Origin: Pseudodesulfovibrio senegalensis | GTDB taxonomy: Bacteria > Desulfobacterota > Desulfovibrionia > Desulfovibrionales > Desulfovibrionaceae | Length of the DNA stretch: 64,000 nt | NCBI RefSeq assembly: GCF_008830225.1 | Contig: NZ_WAIE01000007.1 | Span: 106,141-170,140, forward strand | Direction: 5' to 3' | Part shown: one piece after another, positions 32,444 through 41,865 of the stretch | How the letters are laid out: each line of letters starts with the position of its first letter | Numbering within the stretch: the stretch's first letter is position 1 | Program-made: the position numbers and the translations under genes | The notes under the pieces: generated by a model | The model's input: only the letters and a program-made list of their open reading frames with translations | Databases searched by the model: none | Told to the model about the DNA's origin: nothing

Positions 32444-33385
32444 CTAGATCATGGAAACAAGGCCCAGACATACGGCACAGTTCAGGCTGTGGATTGTCCA
32501 CAGCAACAGTGCGCCGACAAAGGCCAACCATTTCATGCGCATGGGGTGGGCGCTTCTGGCCAGCAGAAGCCAAAGCAGACAACAGATGAGGGAAAACCCC
32601 AACAGCCCTCCCCAGAGTGCGCCCATACCGGTTTGCAGTACCAGTGTACGGGCTTCCGGGGAAAGCAGAGCAAAGAGCCATGCCTGCGAAGCCATTTCCA
32701 GCAGCATGGCCCCAAGAGCCCAGCGGGCGGCGAGGGGCAGTGAGAATTTGTAGTAGTCCCGTCCGAAATCGTCCTTGTTGCGTCGCAAGACAAGGTATAC
32801 CAGACTCAAACCGGCCGCAGCGCTTATGGCAAAAAGCGTGTACTGAACGGTCAGGGGCCAGAAAAACGAGCCGCTGTGCAGGGGGAGTTCGGCAACTTCG
32901 AATGTGGAAGAGGCTCCGGTGGTGGTAATACCGAAAATATACAGTGCCGCCACGAACAATGCGAGCCCTGCCAGCAGGGAACCGCTGGTGATTGCTCCGA
33001 GCATGGTGTGGAGCATTTTGTGTTTGCGGAATCGTTTCCAGAGCAGGGCGTAAGGGATATAGAGGATAATTCCGAGACCCACGGAAGCATAAAATGGCAT
33101 GAATGGAGAGGATGTGTCTGAAAGCCATTGTCCGAGCCACGGCATACGGTTGATGGCGACGGTCCCTGCTATTGCCACGGCAGCCATGCTGATGCCGAGA
33201 AGACCCAGGCCCATGATTGCTGTCTGCTGCGCGTATTTGTCGTAAAAGGCTTTGGAACTGTTTTGTGCTGCAAGTTGATTCAGGGTGGCGACAAAGGCGG
33301 CACCAAGTGCGGCAAGACCCATCAGGTCGAAAAATGCCGGTGCTGCCATTTGGGCGACCAGTGTCAGGCTTTCAGTGATATCCAT
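32444..33385 (-). CDS. Polytopic membrane protein of unknown function
   Basis: 313 residues with about eight hydrophobic segments, e.g. near 18-40, 55-78, 95-115, 128-152, 175-200, 218-240 and 250-300. Contains His residues inside or near membrane segments (HKMLHTM, LLLWTIHSLNC) that could be heme ligands, but no recognised motif. No partner genes. Function unassigned. Confidence 0.7.
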   Translation of the reverse strand: MDITESLTLVAQMAAPAFFDLMGLAALGAAFVATLNQLAAQNSSKAFYDKYAQQTAIMGLGLLGISMAAVAIAGTVAINRMPWLGQWLSDTSSPFMPFYASVGLGIILYIPYALLWKRFRKHKMLHTMLGAITSGSLLAGLALFVAALYIFGITTTGASSTFEVAELPLHSGSFFWPLTVQYTLFAISAAAGLSLVYLVLRRNKDDFGRDYYKFSLPLAARWALGAMLLEMASQAWLFALLSPEARTLVLQTGMGALWGGLLGFSLICCLLWLLLARSAHPMRMKWLAFVGALLLWTIHSLNCAVCLGLVSMI

Positions 33386-33587
33386 CTTTTCGTGTCTCCG
33401 AAGGGTGATTGAACGGAAGCGTTTTGAAGATTATTAATTCGTTGGTTTTGTGCCTGAAAAAAGCAAGCGTGGCAAGGTTGCGCGGGGTTGGTTTTCGGAA
33501 ACGCATAAATTGGTTTCTTGAAAAAAAACGCTGTATCGCCTATTACCTGTGGGAACATTGCAATGATTTGTCAATCGGAGATTATTT

Positions 33588-34445
33588 ATGCGGTATGCAT
33601 TGGCGAGCCTCGGCCTTTTTGCTTTTTGCCTTGTTGGGTGTGTCAGCACCGGGTCAGGGTCCAAAACCCATGATGCGAGCATGGAATGGCGCATGAAAAG
33701 CCTGGAGGAGAATTTCCTCAATTTTCGTGAGCAGCAGAAAACGCAGATGGAAGCCGAAGCTGCGGAGAATGCCCGGTTGAACAAGCGTCTGGCGGCATTG
33801 GAGCAGCGTGTGGCTTTGGCCGACCCGGCCATGGAAACCGTAACCGAAGGGCCGCGCAAGGCCAAGCCGGACGATTCGGGGTGGGTCAGCGATCTCAAGG
33901 AAGAACAGAGTGGCTGGCAGGAGGTTGATCCTTCCAAGGCGACACCGGCACAGCCCCGCCACAAGGTAGCCAGCAGCAAGGAGCCGAAACCATGGGCGGA
34001 GTTGCCCACTCCGAAACCCCAACCAAAGGCGCCGGCGAAAAAAGTCCAGAAGGCCAAGCCGCAACCTGTCACGCCAAAGGCTGCATACGATTATGCGCTT
34101 TCCCTGTACCGTGCGGAAAGATTTGTCGATGCGAGAAAGGCGTTTGACACCTACCTGAAGCGGTTTCCTCAAACCGATCTTGCGGCAAATGCCCTGTATT
34201 GGAAGGGTGAAACCTATTATTCGCAAAAGAATTACCCCCAAGCCATCATGACCTTCAAGGACGTGGCCCAGAAGTACCCCAAACATTCCAAGGTGCCTGC
34301 AGCCATGCTGAAGACCGGAATGGCGTACGAGATGTCTGGCGACGTTGATAACGCAGCCTTCTACCTGCGTGCGCTCGTGGAGGATTATCCCAAATCCGCT
34401 CCGGCCGGTTTGGCCCGCAAGCGTCTCGCTGCCCTCGGACGCTAA
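33588..34445 (+). CDS. CpoB/YbgF-like TPR protein with lipoprotein-like signal
   Basis: 285 residues. N-terminal signal with a lipobox-like end (LFAFCLVGC, Cys about 18), a short coiled coil (MKSLEENFLNFREQQKTQMEAEAAENARL), a Pro/Lys linker, then three TPR-like repeats (YALSLYRAERFVDARKAFDTYL, ALYWKGETYYSQKNYPQAIMTF, AAMLKTGMAYEMSGDVDNAAFYL). This layout is that of CpoB, which coordinates outer-membrane constriction with peptidoglycan synthesis via Tol-Pal. The lipobox is unusual for E. coli CpoB. No tol-pal genes adjoin. It lies 10 bases before dprA. Confidence 0.85.
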   Translation: MRYALASLGLFAFCLVGCVSTGSGSKTHDASMEWRMKSLEENFLNFREQQKTQMEAEAAENARLNKRLAALEQRVALADPAMETVTEGPRKAKPDDSGWVSDLKEEQSGWQEVDPSKATPAQPRHKVASSKEPKPWAELPTPKPQPKAPAKKVQKAKPQPVTPKAAYDYALSLYRAERFVDARKAFDTYLKRFPQTDLAANALYWKGETYYSQKNYPQAIMTFKDVAQKYPKHSKVPAAMLKTGMAYEMSGDVDNAAFYLRALVEDYPKSAPAGLARKRLAALGR

Positions 34446-34455
34446 CGGGGCGGTC

Positions 34456-35733
34456 ATGAGCGCTCGTCGGGATCCGGACAAGGAATTTTTTGCGTGTCTG
34501 GCGTTTCGACATGCCAAGGGGGTGGGGCACAAAACCTGGCGCACCATTTTCAATGCCTATGATTCTGCCTACGAAGCCTTGCTGGATGCCGATGCCTGGC
34601 CTGATAAAGGGTTGGCCGACCGACGCAGGGCAAACGCCGTCCTGAACGAAGGCTGGCGCGAAAAGGCCCGGGCCGAATACCTTGCTGTTCGCGATGCCGA
34701 CATGCAGGTTGTCTGTTGGCATGACAACGCATACCCGGATCGCCTCAGGAACATCATGGAACCTCCGGCCTTGCTGTATTGTCGTGGAGACGTTTCCCTG
34801 TTGCGGAATCCCTCGGTCGCCGTTGTCGGGGCGCGCAAGTGCACGCATTTCGGTTTGGAATCCGCAGAACGAATCAGTTACGAACTGTCCTCGCTCGGTA
34901 TCACCGTGGTATCCGGGCTTGCTTTGGGTATAGACAGGCAAGCGCATCTGGCTGGCCTGCGTGGGTTGGGGCGTTCCGTGGCCGTGCTCGGCGCCGGGAT
35001 GGATCAGGATTACCCCTCGGACAACGCGGACGTGCGCGAGGTGCTGGAACGGCGTGGTTGCGTGGTCACCGAATATCCGCCGGGAATGCGTGCGGACCCT
35101 GCCAATTTTCCTTTTCGGAATCGAATCATCAGCGGGCTTTCCCTTGGTGTGGTGGTGGCCGAAGCCGCCAATCGCAGCGGCAGCCTGATCACGGCCCGGC
35201 TCGCCTCGGAAGAGGGGCGCGAGGTGTTTGCCCTGCCCGGTCCGTTGGGTCAGCCTACCTTCACGGGCTGCCACGGGCTCATCAAGCAGGGGGCAGCCCT
35301 TGTGGAGTGCGCTGCAGACATCGTGGAAGTGTTGCGATATGAGTTCGCCGGGGAGCTGGACATGCTTCCTGATGCTCCCCCAAGGGGCGCGGAAGACCCG
35401 GATGCATTGCCCGGAGGCGTGATCCGGACTGCGTCCGCAAATCGCAGGAAATCATCAAGGCCTTTGAAGACTGCCAAGGCCGAGCCCATAGACTCCGTAC
35501 CCCGGAAATCGCGCCAAGTGCCGATTCGCGCAGCCGTGGTTCTCGATGCCGAAGAGCAGGAACTCATGGATGTGCTTGAGGAATCCGGCAAACAGCAGGT
35601 CGACAGCCTGTGCCGTTCCCTGGGGTGGCCCAGCGGCAAGACCAGCCGCATGTTGCTGATGCTTGAAATGCGCGGGGCGGTGCGTCAATTGCCCGGCATG
35701 TGGTATTTGGCCCGGGAGTCGGAGCCTATCTGA
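34456..35733 (+). CDS. dprA: DNA processing protein DprA
   Basis: 425 residues. Loads RecA on incoming single-stranded DNA in transformation. The Rossmann-like domain has VVGARKCTHFGLESAERISYEL, VVSGLALGIDRQAH, VTEYPPG, FPFRNRIISGLSLGVVVAEA and GSLITARLASEEGREVFALPGP. A Ser/Lys linker (about 335-375) leads to a C-terminal winged-helix domain (LMDVLEESGKQQVDSLCRSL). ATG 34456 is chosen since the frame upstream lies in cpoB. Its end overlaps the convergent nitroreductase by eight bases. Confidence 0.93.
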   Translation: MSARRDPDKEFFACLAFRHAKGVGHKTWRTIFNAYDSAYEALLDADAWPDKGLADRRRANAVLNEGWREKARAEYLAVRDADMQVVCWHDNAYPDRLRNIMEPPALLYCRGDVSLLRNPSVAVVGARKCTHFGLESAERISYELSSLGITVVSGLALGIDRQAHLAGLRGLGRSVAVLGAGMDQDYPSDNADVREVLERRGCVVTEYPPGMRADPANFPFRNRIISGLSLGVVVAEAANRSGSLITARLASEEGREVFALPGPLGQPTFTGCHGLIKQGAALVECAADIVEVLRYEFAGELDMLPDAPPRGAEDPDALPGGVIRTASANRRKSSRPLKTAKAEPIDSVPRKSRQVPIRAAVVLDAEEQELMDVLEESGKQQVDSLCRSLGWPSGKTSRMLLMLEMRGAVRQLPGMWYLARESEPI

Positions 35734-36388
35734 TCCAGCGGACAACTTTCTCCACCGGGCGTCGTGTCTTTGCCCTCGGTTCCTTGACCCTGTAGCCGAA
35801 CGCGCACAGGACAGCAGCGCCGTGGGTTGACTGGTCCATGCCGCAGCGTGTTTCCAGAATGTTGTTCAGGGCCTTTGGGTCGAACCCTTCCATGGGGCAG
35901 GAGTCGATGCCCATGAGTGCGGCGCCGGTGAGCATGTTGCCGAGCGCGATATATGCCTGTTTGCACGACCAGTCGAACATGGCCCGGTCACTGTCCAGAA
36001 GCCTGAAGGTCTCGCGTTGGAAGCGTTCCACGAATTCCTTCATGAAGGTGTATACTTCGTCGGGAACCTTTTGGACATCCTTGAGCATGTAGTCAATATA
36101 GGAAGAGTCAAAGCGCATGATGGGCATTTTTTTGCCCAGGAGCACGGCAAGGTGGCTGCAGTTGGGGATTTGCAGTTGTCCGCCCGGGGCGATTTCCCTG
36201 ATAGCTTCACGAATTTCGGGGTTCATGATCACCAGCATGTCCCATTGTTCGAATCCGAACGAGCTGGGGGAAAGCCGGGCCATTTCGATTATTGCCTCGA
36301 ATTGTTCTTCGGGTATTTTCTTTTCGGGATTGAAATCTTTGCACGCATGGCGGAATTGATAGGCGTTGATAATGGATTGCATATTCAT
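35726..36388 (-). CDS. NAD(P)H-dependent nitroreductase-family flavoprotein
   Basis: 220 residues, start with AAAGGAGACAATA. FMN-binding features: an early FRHACKDFNPEKKIPEEQ (Arg for FMN phosphate), ARLSPSSFGFEQW (the loop over the flavin) and a late PMEGFDP. Close in form to the NfsB/YdgI group that reduces quinones or nitro compounds with NAD(P)H. Physiological substrate unknown. Stands alone. Confidence 0.88.
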   Translation of the reverse strand: MNMQSIINAYQFRHACKDFNPEKKIPEEQFEAIIEMARLSPSSFGFEQWDMLVIMNPEIREAIREIAPGGQLQIPNCSHLAVLLGKKMPIMRFDSSYIDYMLKDVQKVPDEVYTFMKEFVERFQRETFRLLDSDRAMFDWSCKQAYIALGNMLTGAALMGIDSCPMEGFDPKALNNILETRCGMDQSTHGAAVLCAFGYRVKEPRAKTRRPVEKVVRWIR

Positions 36389-36512
36389 TATTGTCTCCTT
36401 TGCTTTATTGTTGTGTGCCGATTTTAACAGGGTCGGGCGATTTGGCAAGTTTTGTCAGTGGTTTTTTATACTGCCTGACGCTGTATGAACATATTTTCGA
36501 TTTGGAGGAATT

Positions 36513-36785
36513 GTGGACTGGAAGTTGTTCGTTACCACGTTTGCAACTTTGTTTGTCGCCGAATTGGGGGACAAGACCCAACTGGCCTGCATGCTCATGA
36601 CTGCTGAAAGCCGTAAGCCATGGACGGTTTTTCTCGGGTCGTCTCTGGCCTTGGTTACAGTCAGTTTTCTCGGGGTGGTACTGGCCAATTTTATTTGTCA
36701 GTACATTTCTCCGGCCATCATCAAAAAGGTTGCGGCGGCCGGTTTCATGGTCATGGGGGCATTAATCTTTTTTGATAAAATATGA
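36513..36785 (+). CDS. Half-size GDT1/TMEM165 (UPF0016) cation transporter
   Basis: 90 residues from a GTG behind GGAGGAATT. Three hydrophobic helices, the first with the family signature AELGDKTQ. Full-length members have two such halves; this single half should work as a homo- or hetero-dimer. The family exports Mn or Ca ions. The usual second half-gene is not adjacent. Confidence 0.8.
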   Translation: MDWKLFVTTFATLFVAELGDKTQLACMLMTAESRKPWTVFLGSSLALVTVSFLGVVLANFICQYISPAIIKKVAAAGFMVMGALIFFDKI

Positions 36786-36861
36786 CAAAGCCGTGTCTTG
36801 AATCCGGGGCCCCAACCATGTATGGTTTCACACCGTACAAACCACAACCGGATACGGTTTC

Positions 36862-37284
36862 ATGCAAAAAATTCCTATTGATCTCGCCCGTCCGGGCATG
36901 ATGCTGGCCAAGCCGGTGGCTCGTGAAAACGGCATTACCGTCATGGCCGAGGGCATGGAGCTGTCTCAGGCTCTCATTGATCGTTTGCAGAGTATGAAGA
37001 TCGAGAGGATTGTCGTGCAAGGGCATCCTGTGGACATGGGCGGGGCCTTGGGCGGTACCAAGTTTTCCGAGCGTCTTGATCGTTTGCCGCATCTTTTTCG
37101 CGTCTATGACAATGACAAGTGGATGATGATGGTTTTAAACCGGTTGCAGAGCTATTTCAGGATCAAGGCTGCAGCTCAGGCAGCTCGTGAAAAGGCCCTT
37201 GCAAAGGCTGGCCAGAGCGATGACGAGATCGAGGCAGCCAGTGTCAATGGTGACGCGGCCCACCCAAACGGAGACGAGGCATAG
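36862..37284 (+). CDS. Small protein paired with an HDOD protein
   Basis: 140 residues. The N-terminal half (IDLARPGMMLAKPVARENGITVMAEGMELSQALIDRL...IVVQ) resembles the short domain often found before HD-GYP domains. A helical, Ala/Asp-rich tail follows. Its stop codon is directly followed by the ATG of the HDOD gene (37285), so co-translation is likely. Function unknown; a signalling partner by inference. Confidence 0.7.
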   Translation: MQKIPIDLARPGMMLAKPVARENGITVMAEGMELSQALIDRLQSMKIERIVVQGHPVDMGGALGGTKFSERLDRLPHLFRVYDNDKWMMMVLNRLQSYFRIKAAAQAAREKALAKAGQSDDEIEAASVNGDAAHPNGDEA

Positions 37285-38118
37285 ATGGAAGACCTCAAGA
37301 CCAGTGTCAAGGGTCAGGTGCTGGCTATTCAGGATTTGCCTACATTGCCGGGGGTGCTCGACGAAGTCACCAAGCTCGTGGAGAACCCTGAGACGTCCAC
37401 CGAAGAAATCGCCAACGTCATCGGCAAGGATCAGGTCCTTTCGGCCAAGGTCCTCAAGATGGTCAATTCACCCATTTATGGTTTTCCCGGTCGGATCAGC
37501 TCCATCCAGCACGGTCTTGTGCTGCTTGGGTTCAATGTTATTCGCGGCATCATCATTTCCACTTCGGTCTTCGACATGATGGTTCAGGCAATGCAGGGGC
37601 TTTGGGAACACAGCATCGGCGTTGCAACGGCTTCCAACATCGTTGCCCGGCGTGCCGGATTTGATGATCCCGAGGAATATGCCGTGGCCGGATTGTTGCA
37701 CGATTTGGGCAAGGTGGTCACCGCCGTACAGCTGCCTGAACTGCACGAAAGCATATTGAACACAGCCAAGGAAAAGAATCTCAGTTATTACAAGGCGGAA
37801 AAGCACGTCCTTGGATTTGCCCACGACAGAATCAATGCATGGCTCGCACGCCATTGGCATCTGCCGGGCAATATCCGGGAGGCCATGAGCCGCCATCACA
37901 GTCCACATATGGCCGAGTTGTACAAATCTACAGCCTGTGTCGTGCATCTGGGAGATTTCATGGTCCGGCTGTTCGAGTTCGGCAACTCCGGTGACGATCA
38001 GACCGCGTATCTGCGGCCCGAGGCCATGAAAGAGTTGGGGTTCAAGATGAGCGACCTTGAGCGATGTATGGATGAGCTGGCCGATCAGCTTCTCGATGTA
38101 TCCGACATGAGCTTTTGA
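37285..38118 (+). CDS. HDOD-domain signalling protein
   Basis: 277 residues. LPTLPGVLDEVTKLVENPETSTEEIANVIGKDQVLSAKVLKMVNSPIYG is the HDOD signature. The HD-like histidines appear in AGLLHDLGKVV and further GFAHDRINAWL and RHHSPH. HDOD proteins act in signal transduction, often with diguanylate cyclases and chemotaxis-type regulators, without proven hydrolase activity. Followed 51 bases later by a receiver-GGDEF gene. Confidence 0.88.
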   Translation: MEDLKTSVKGQVLAIQDLPTLPGVLDEVTKLVENPETSTEEIANVIGKDQVLSAKVLKMVNSPIYGFPGRISSIQHGLVLLGFNVIRGIIISTSVFDMMVQAMQGLWEHSIGVATASNIVARRAGFDDPEEYAVAGLLHDLGKVVTAVQLPELHESILNTAKEKNLSYYKAEKHVLGFAHDRINAWLARHWHLPGNIREAMSRHHSPHMAELYKSTACVVHLGDFMVRLFEFGNSGDDQTAYLRPEAMKELGFKMSDLERCMDELADQLLDVSDMSF

Positions 38119-38168
38119 TAGCGCCTTCCTGCTTTGACGTATTGCATGCCCGGTGATAGAAATCGTGC

Positions 38169-39128
38169 ATGAATACCACTGATCCGGCCCCCTGTTTCGT
38201 CCGCAAGCAGCGCGCCTTTCTTCTCTCAGACGATTCCGCGCTTCGTGACATGCTGTTGTCCATGTGGAGCAGCGACTGGATCGAATTTACTGTTTTTGAA
38301 CGGGGTCGCGGAGCGATTGAGTATTTATTCAATGATCCTCCGGATTTGCTTGTCGTGGATAATCGTCTGTCGGACATTTCGGGAGCGGAGATCGCCAATC
38401 TGGTCAAGAGCGAAAACGTGTATCGCCAGTTGCCAGTGGTTCTGGTGCTCGACCACGACGACATGGGCTCTCCGTGGGATTGGGCTTCTGTGGAAGTGGA
38501 CGACTTTCTTGTTCGTCCTTTTTCCGATTCCGAGGCCCGGGACAGGATCAATCTGACATTGTGCCGGGCAACCCGTGCCATGGATGCCAATCCGTTGACC
38601 AAATTGCCGGGCAATACGTCCATTATCCAGCGCATCCAGTCGCTCATCGACAAGGAGCAGGATTTTGCTCTGGCATATTGTGACCTCGACTATTTCAAGT
38701 CTTTCAATGACAAGTATGGCTTTTCCCGTGGCGATGAAATTCTGATGATGACTGCCCGGGTCATCGTCAATACCATCAAGAGCTTCGGCGGGTCGGGGAA
38801 TTTTGTTGGGCATGTGGGCGGTGACGACTATGTGTTCATCATGTCCCCCGACGAGGTGGAGCAGGCGTGTCAGCGCATCATTGCCACGTTCGATGCCATC
38901 GTGCCCAATTTCTACGATGCCTCGGACCGCAAGCTGGGCAAGATCGTTTCCAAGGACCGGCAGGGGCTTGTTCGCGAATTTCCGATCATGGCCGTTTCCA
39001 TTGCCGTGGTTTTCAATATTGATGGCCGTCTGAAGCATTTTGGTGAAGCGTCCGCAATTGCCATGAGTCTGAAGAAAAAAGCCAAGGAAAACCCCGAGAG
39101 CTGCTATGTCCTCGACCGTCGGAACTGA
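38169..39128 (+). CDS. Receiver-GGDEF protein with altered active site
   Basis: 319 residues. N-terminal receiver-like domain (about 15-130, Asp64 in LLVVDNRLSD) and a C-terminal GGDEF-type domain with the TKLPGN start (about 144-149), CDLDYFKSFNDKYGFSRGDE and, at 217-221, GGDDY instead of GGDEF/GGEEF. No RxxD inhibitory site before it. Cyclase activity is therefore doubtful; it may bind GTP or act as a sensor. Its 3' end overlaps the recombinase gene by 23 bases. Confidence 0.85.
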   Translation: MNTTDPAPCFVRKQRAFLLSDDSALRDMLLSMWSSDWIEFTVFERGRGAIEYLFNDPPDLLVVDNRLSDISGAEIANLVKSENVYRQLPVVLVLDHDDMGSPWDWASVEVDDFLVRPFSDSEARDRINLTLCRATRAMDANPLTKLPGNTSIIQRIQSLIDKEQDFALAYCDLDYFKSFNDKYGFSRGDEILMMTARVIVNTIKSFGGSGNFVGHVGGDDYVFIMSPDEVEQACQRIIATFDAIVPNFYDASDRKLGKIVSKDRQGLVREFPIMAVSIAVVFNIDGRLKHFGEASAIAMSLKKKAKENPESCYVLDRRN

Positions 39129-40041
39129 GCGGATACCGGAATTGGTGCAGGCATTTCTGGCCTATCTGGATGTTGAAAAGGGGTATTCTGCGGCCACGGT
39201 TCGTTCCTATGGGACCGATCTCGACCAGTTCGATACCTTTCTCAGAACACGACGGCGTTCACTTGAGCGGCCTGATCGCGTGAGCAAGGACCTGATACGC
39301 GCCTTTCTGGCGAACCTGCATCGGCGGGGCGTGGCCAAGAGTACCATGGCCCGCAAGCTCTCCAGTCTGCGTTCGTTCTTTCGCTTTCTGCTCAAGAATG
39401 ATCTGCTGCAAACCGATCCCACCACCGGAGTGCGCAACCCCAAACAGGAAAAGCATCACCCCAAGGCTTTGAATGTGGACCAGGCTCTTTCACTCATGGA
39501 GGCGGCGGTCACTCCGGACCCGGAAGGGCTGCGTGACCTTGCCCTGGCCGAGTTGCTTTATGGCTCGGGGCTGCGTATATCCGAGGCCGTTTCTGTGAAC
39601 GTGTACGACATCGATTCGGGGATGGTCCGCGTATTGGGCAAGGGCAACAAGGAACGAATCGTTCCGGTCAGCTCCAAATGCGAGGCGCGGGTGCGCGCGT
39701 GGCTGGGCCAGCGTCATGCGTTTGAACCGGCTCCGCAAGAACAGGCCTTGTTCATCGGCGTGCGGGGCAAGCGCCTGAACCGGCGGGAGGCCAATCGGGC
39801 ATTGGCGCGTCTGGCCAGTGCAGCAGGTCTTCCCCGTGACGTGCATCCCCACATGTTGCGGCATAGTTTTGCCACCCACATGTTGGAAGCAGGAGCGGAT
39901 TTGCGGAGTGTGCAGGAATTGCTCGGCCATGAGCGGCTTACCACTACGCAGCGGTATACGCACTTGGATTTGCAGAAGATAATGGAAATTTACGACAAGG
40001 CGCATCCTCGTGCCGAGGACGCGGATCATAAGAACAGGTAA
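39106..40041 (+). CDS. xerC: XerC-like tyrosine recombinase
   Basis: 311 residues. Resolves chromosome dimers at dif with a XerD partner. N-terminal SAM-like domain (VQAFLAYLDVEKGYSAATVRSY) and a catalytic domain with Arg157 (GSGLRISEA), Lys near 179-182, His249 and Arg252 (HPHMLRHSFATHML), His275 (LLGHERLTTTQRY) and Tyr284. The short length and lack of an arm-binding domain fit a housekeeping Xer rather than a phage integrase. No phage genes adjoin. XerC versus XerD is not certain. Confidence 0.85.
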   Translation: MSSTVGTERIPELVQAFLAYLDVEKGYSAATVRSYGTDLDQFDTFLRTRRRSLERPDRVSKDLIRAFLANLHRRGVAKSTMARKLSSLRSFFRFLLKNDLLQTDPTTGVRNPKQEKHHPKALNVDQALSLMEAAVTPDPEGLRDLALAELLYGSGLRISEAVSVNVYDIDSGMVRVLGKGNKERIVPVSSKCEARVRAWLGQRHAFEPAPQEQALFIGVRGKRLNRREANRALARLASAAGLPRDVHPHMLRHSFATHMLEAGADLRSVQELLGHERLTTTQRYTHLDLQKIMEIYDKAHPRAEDADHKNR

Positions 40042-40053
40042 ATGGAGACAGGA

Positions 40054-40560
40054 ATGGACAATCCCCTCGTGCTCATGGAAACCCCCATGGGCGAAATCCT
40101 CGTGGAATTGTATGCGGACAAGGCACCGAAGACCGTTGAGAATTTTCTTTCTTACGTTGATGACGGATTTTATGAAGGAACCTTGTTTCACCGGGTCATC
40201 AAGGGCTTCATGATTCAAGGCGGTGGCCTTGAGTTTTCCATGGCCGAGAAGGAAACCGGACCCGCCATCGAGAACGAGGCCGACAACGGTCTGAAGAACC
40301 TGAAGGGCACTCTGGCTGTTGCGCGTACGGCTGATCCGCACAGCGGAGCCGCACAGTTTTTCATCAACGTGGCCGACAATGCCGACCTTGACCACACGGA
40401 AAAGACCGATGATGGGTGGGGATATTGCGTTTTCGGCGAAGTCAGCGACGGCATGGACGTGGTTGAGAAGATCGCCAAGTCCAAGACCAGAAGTTATCAG
40501 GGATTCGACGATGTGCCCGTTGATCCCGTTTCCATCATTGCGGCTTATCGTTTTGAATAG
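40054..40560 (+). CDS. Cyclophilin-type peptidyl-prolyl cis-trans isomerase
   Basis: 168 residues from ATG 40054, which has GGAG nine bases ahead; an in-frame ATG at 40042 is possible. MGEILVELYADKAPKTVENFLSYV, FYEGTLFHRVIKGFMIQGG, and AVARTADPHSGAAQFFINVADNADLDH give a full cyclophilin with its catalytic Arg in FHRVI. No signal peptide, so cytoplasmic PpiB type. Protein folding role. Confidence 0.92.
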   Translation: MDNPLVLMETPMGEILVELYADKAPKTVENFLSYVDDGFYEGTLFHRVIKGFMIQGGGLEFSMAEKETGPAIENEADNGLKNLKGTLAVARTADPHSGAAQFFINVADNADLDHTEKTDDGWGYCVFGEVSDGMDVVEKIAKSKTRSYQGFDDVPVDPVSIIAAYRFE

Positions 40561-40600
40561 AGTTCTCGCAACATTGCCGCAACGCATGTAAAGGCAAGCA

Positions 40601-40637
40601 AAAAGCCCCGGACTGTTTTTGGCAGTCCGGGGCTTTT
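40601..40637. terminator. Bidirectional terminator
   Basis: AAAAGCCCCGGACTG/CAGTCCGGGGCTTTT, a perfect 15-bp stem with a 7-base loop, between the convergent cyclophilin and nitronate monooxygenase-type genes. Confidence 0.92.
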
Positions 40638-40648
40638 CCGTGGTCTGA

Positions 40649-41770
40649 TTATTTGTTTTGCTTTTCTTCCGAGTCGCGGAAGGCGTCAAATTCCTCCCTG
40701 AGGGAGTTCATGAGCTCCTTGACCGTGACGATCTTGTCCACAAGGTAGGCATTGGCTCCGGCAAAGGCGAAGCCGTGTTTCAGCTTGCCTCTGTAAGCGT
40801 TCACCAACGCCTGCGCAATGCAGTAGGGCGAGTTTTCCTCGGCGCAACTGTGCAGGCATTTGTGGATGCACTTCTTGGGTTTTTTCATGCCGTCGGAAAC
40901 CGCTTCAAGGAAGCTGTTCATGATGGCGCGGCCCGGCATGCCCACAGGGCTTTTGATGATGGTCACGTCTTCTTTCTTGGCGTTGATGTAAGCCTCCTTG
41001 AAGGCGATGTCCGCATCGCATTCCTCGGTGGCCACAAAGCGGGTTCCCATCTGTACACCCGCGGCTCCCATGTTCAGAAAACGTCCGATGTCGCTTCCGG
41101 TGTAGACGCCGCCAGCGGCAATGACCGGAATTTTTCTTCCATGCTTGTCCTCAAAGGGCTTCACGCTTTCAATCACGTCGCCGACGATCTTTTCGAGCTG
41201 GTGGTCCGGGTCTTCTATTTCCTCGGGCTTGAAGCCGAGATGGCCGCCGGCCTTGGGACCTTCCACAACGAATCCGTCCGGAAGGTAGTCGAACCGGGAG
41301 AGCCATTTGCGGCAAAGGATGTTGGAGGCCCGGCCTGAAGACACGATAGGCACGAGCTTGGTCTTGAGGTCCTGCTTGAGGTCCTCGGATGCTTCCCTGA
41401 GGTACTTGGGCAGGTCTAGCGGCAGGCCCGCGCCCGAGAAAATCACGTCCACTTTTTCCTTGACCGAGGTGGAAACGAGATCCTTGAAGTTGGTCAGGGC
41501 GCACATGATGTTGACGCCCAGCAGGCCGTCCACCATTTTTTCGCGCGCCTTGCGGATTTCTTCGGTCAGTGCGCGGATGTCGGCACCATTGGGGTCCTTG
41601 GCGCGCTTGGGGTCGCGCATGCCGATCATGGAAGTGGCGATGACGCCCACGCCGCCTTCGTTGGCAACGGCGGAAGCCAGACCGGACAGGGAAATACCCA
41701 CGCCCATGCCGCCTTGGATTATGGGGACCCGGGCAGCCAGGTCACCGAATTTCAAACTGGGTAATTTCAT
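40649..41770 (-). CDS. Nitronate monooxygenase-family (2-nitropropane dioxygenase-like) FMN enzyme
   Basis: 373 residues, start with GAGTGAGGTTATAATA. Contains VPIIQGGMGVGISLSGLASAVANEGGVGVIA at the start, LLGVNIMCAL, GAGLPLDLP, VEGPKAGGHLG, IPVIAAGGVYTGSDI and GAAGVQMGTRFVATEECD: the TIM-barrel FMN family that includes nitronate monooxygenase and FabK. A Cys cluster (CIHKCLHSCAEENSPYC) near the C-terminus is typical of the anaerobe subgroup. Which reaction it does is unclear. Confidence 0.85.
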   Translation of the reverse strand: MKLPSLKFGDLAARVPIIQGGMGVGISLSGLASAVANEGGVGVIATSMIGMRDPKRAKDPNGADIRALTEEIRKAREKMVDGLLGVNIMCALTNFKDLVSTSVKEKVDVIFSGAGLPLDLPKYLREASEDLKQDLKTKLVPIVSSGRASNILCRKWLSRFDYLPDGFVVEGPKAGGHLGFKPEEIEDPDHQLEKIVGDVIESVKPFEDKHGRKIPVIAAGGVYTGSDIGRFLNMGAAGVQMGTRFVATEECDADIAFKEAYINAKKEDVTIIKSPVGMPGRAIMNSFLEAVSDGMKKPKKCIHKCLHSCAEENSPYCIAQALVNAYRGKLKHGFAFAGANAYLVDKIVTVKELMNSLREEFDAFRDSEEKQNK

Positions 41771-41865
41771 TATTATAACCTCACTCCTGAGAAATGTGCA
41801 GGGACGATACTCCAGGTGCAACGAAAGTCAATACCCTCAGACCGGAAAGCGTGTCAAACGATCGT

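Noticed and set aside
39106..40041. A second integrase marking another island
   Set aside because: No attachment repeats, tRNA or phage genes nearby; length and motifs fit a housekeeping Xer recombinase.
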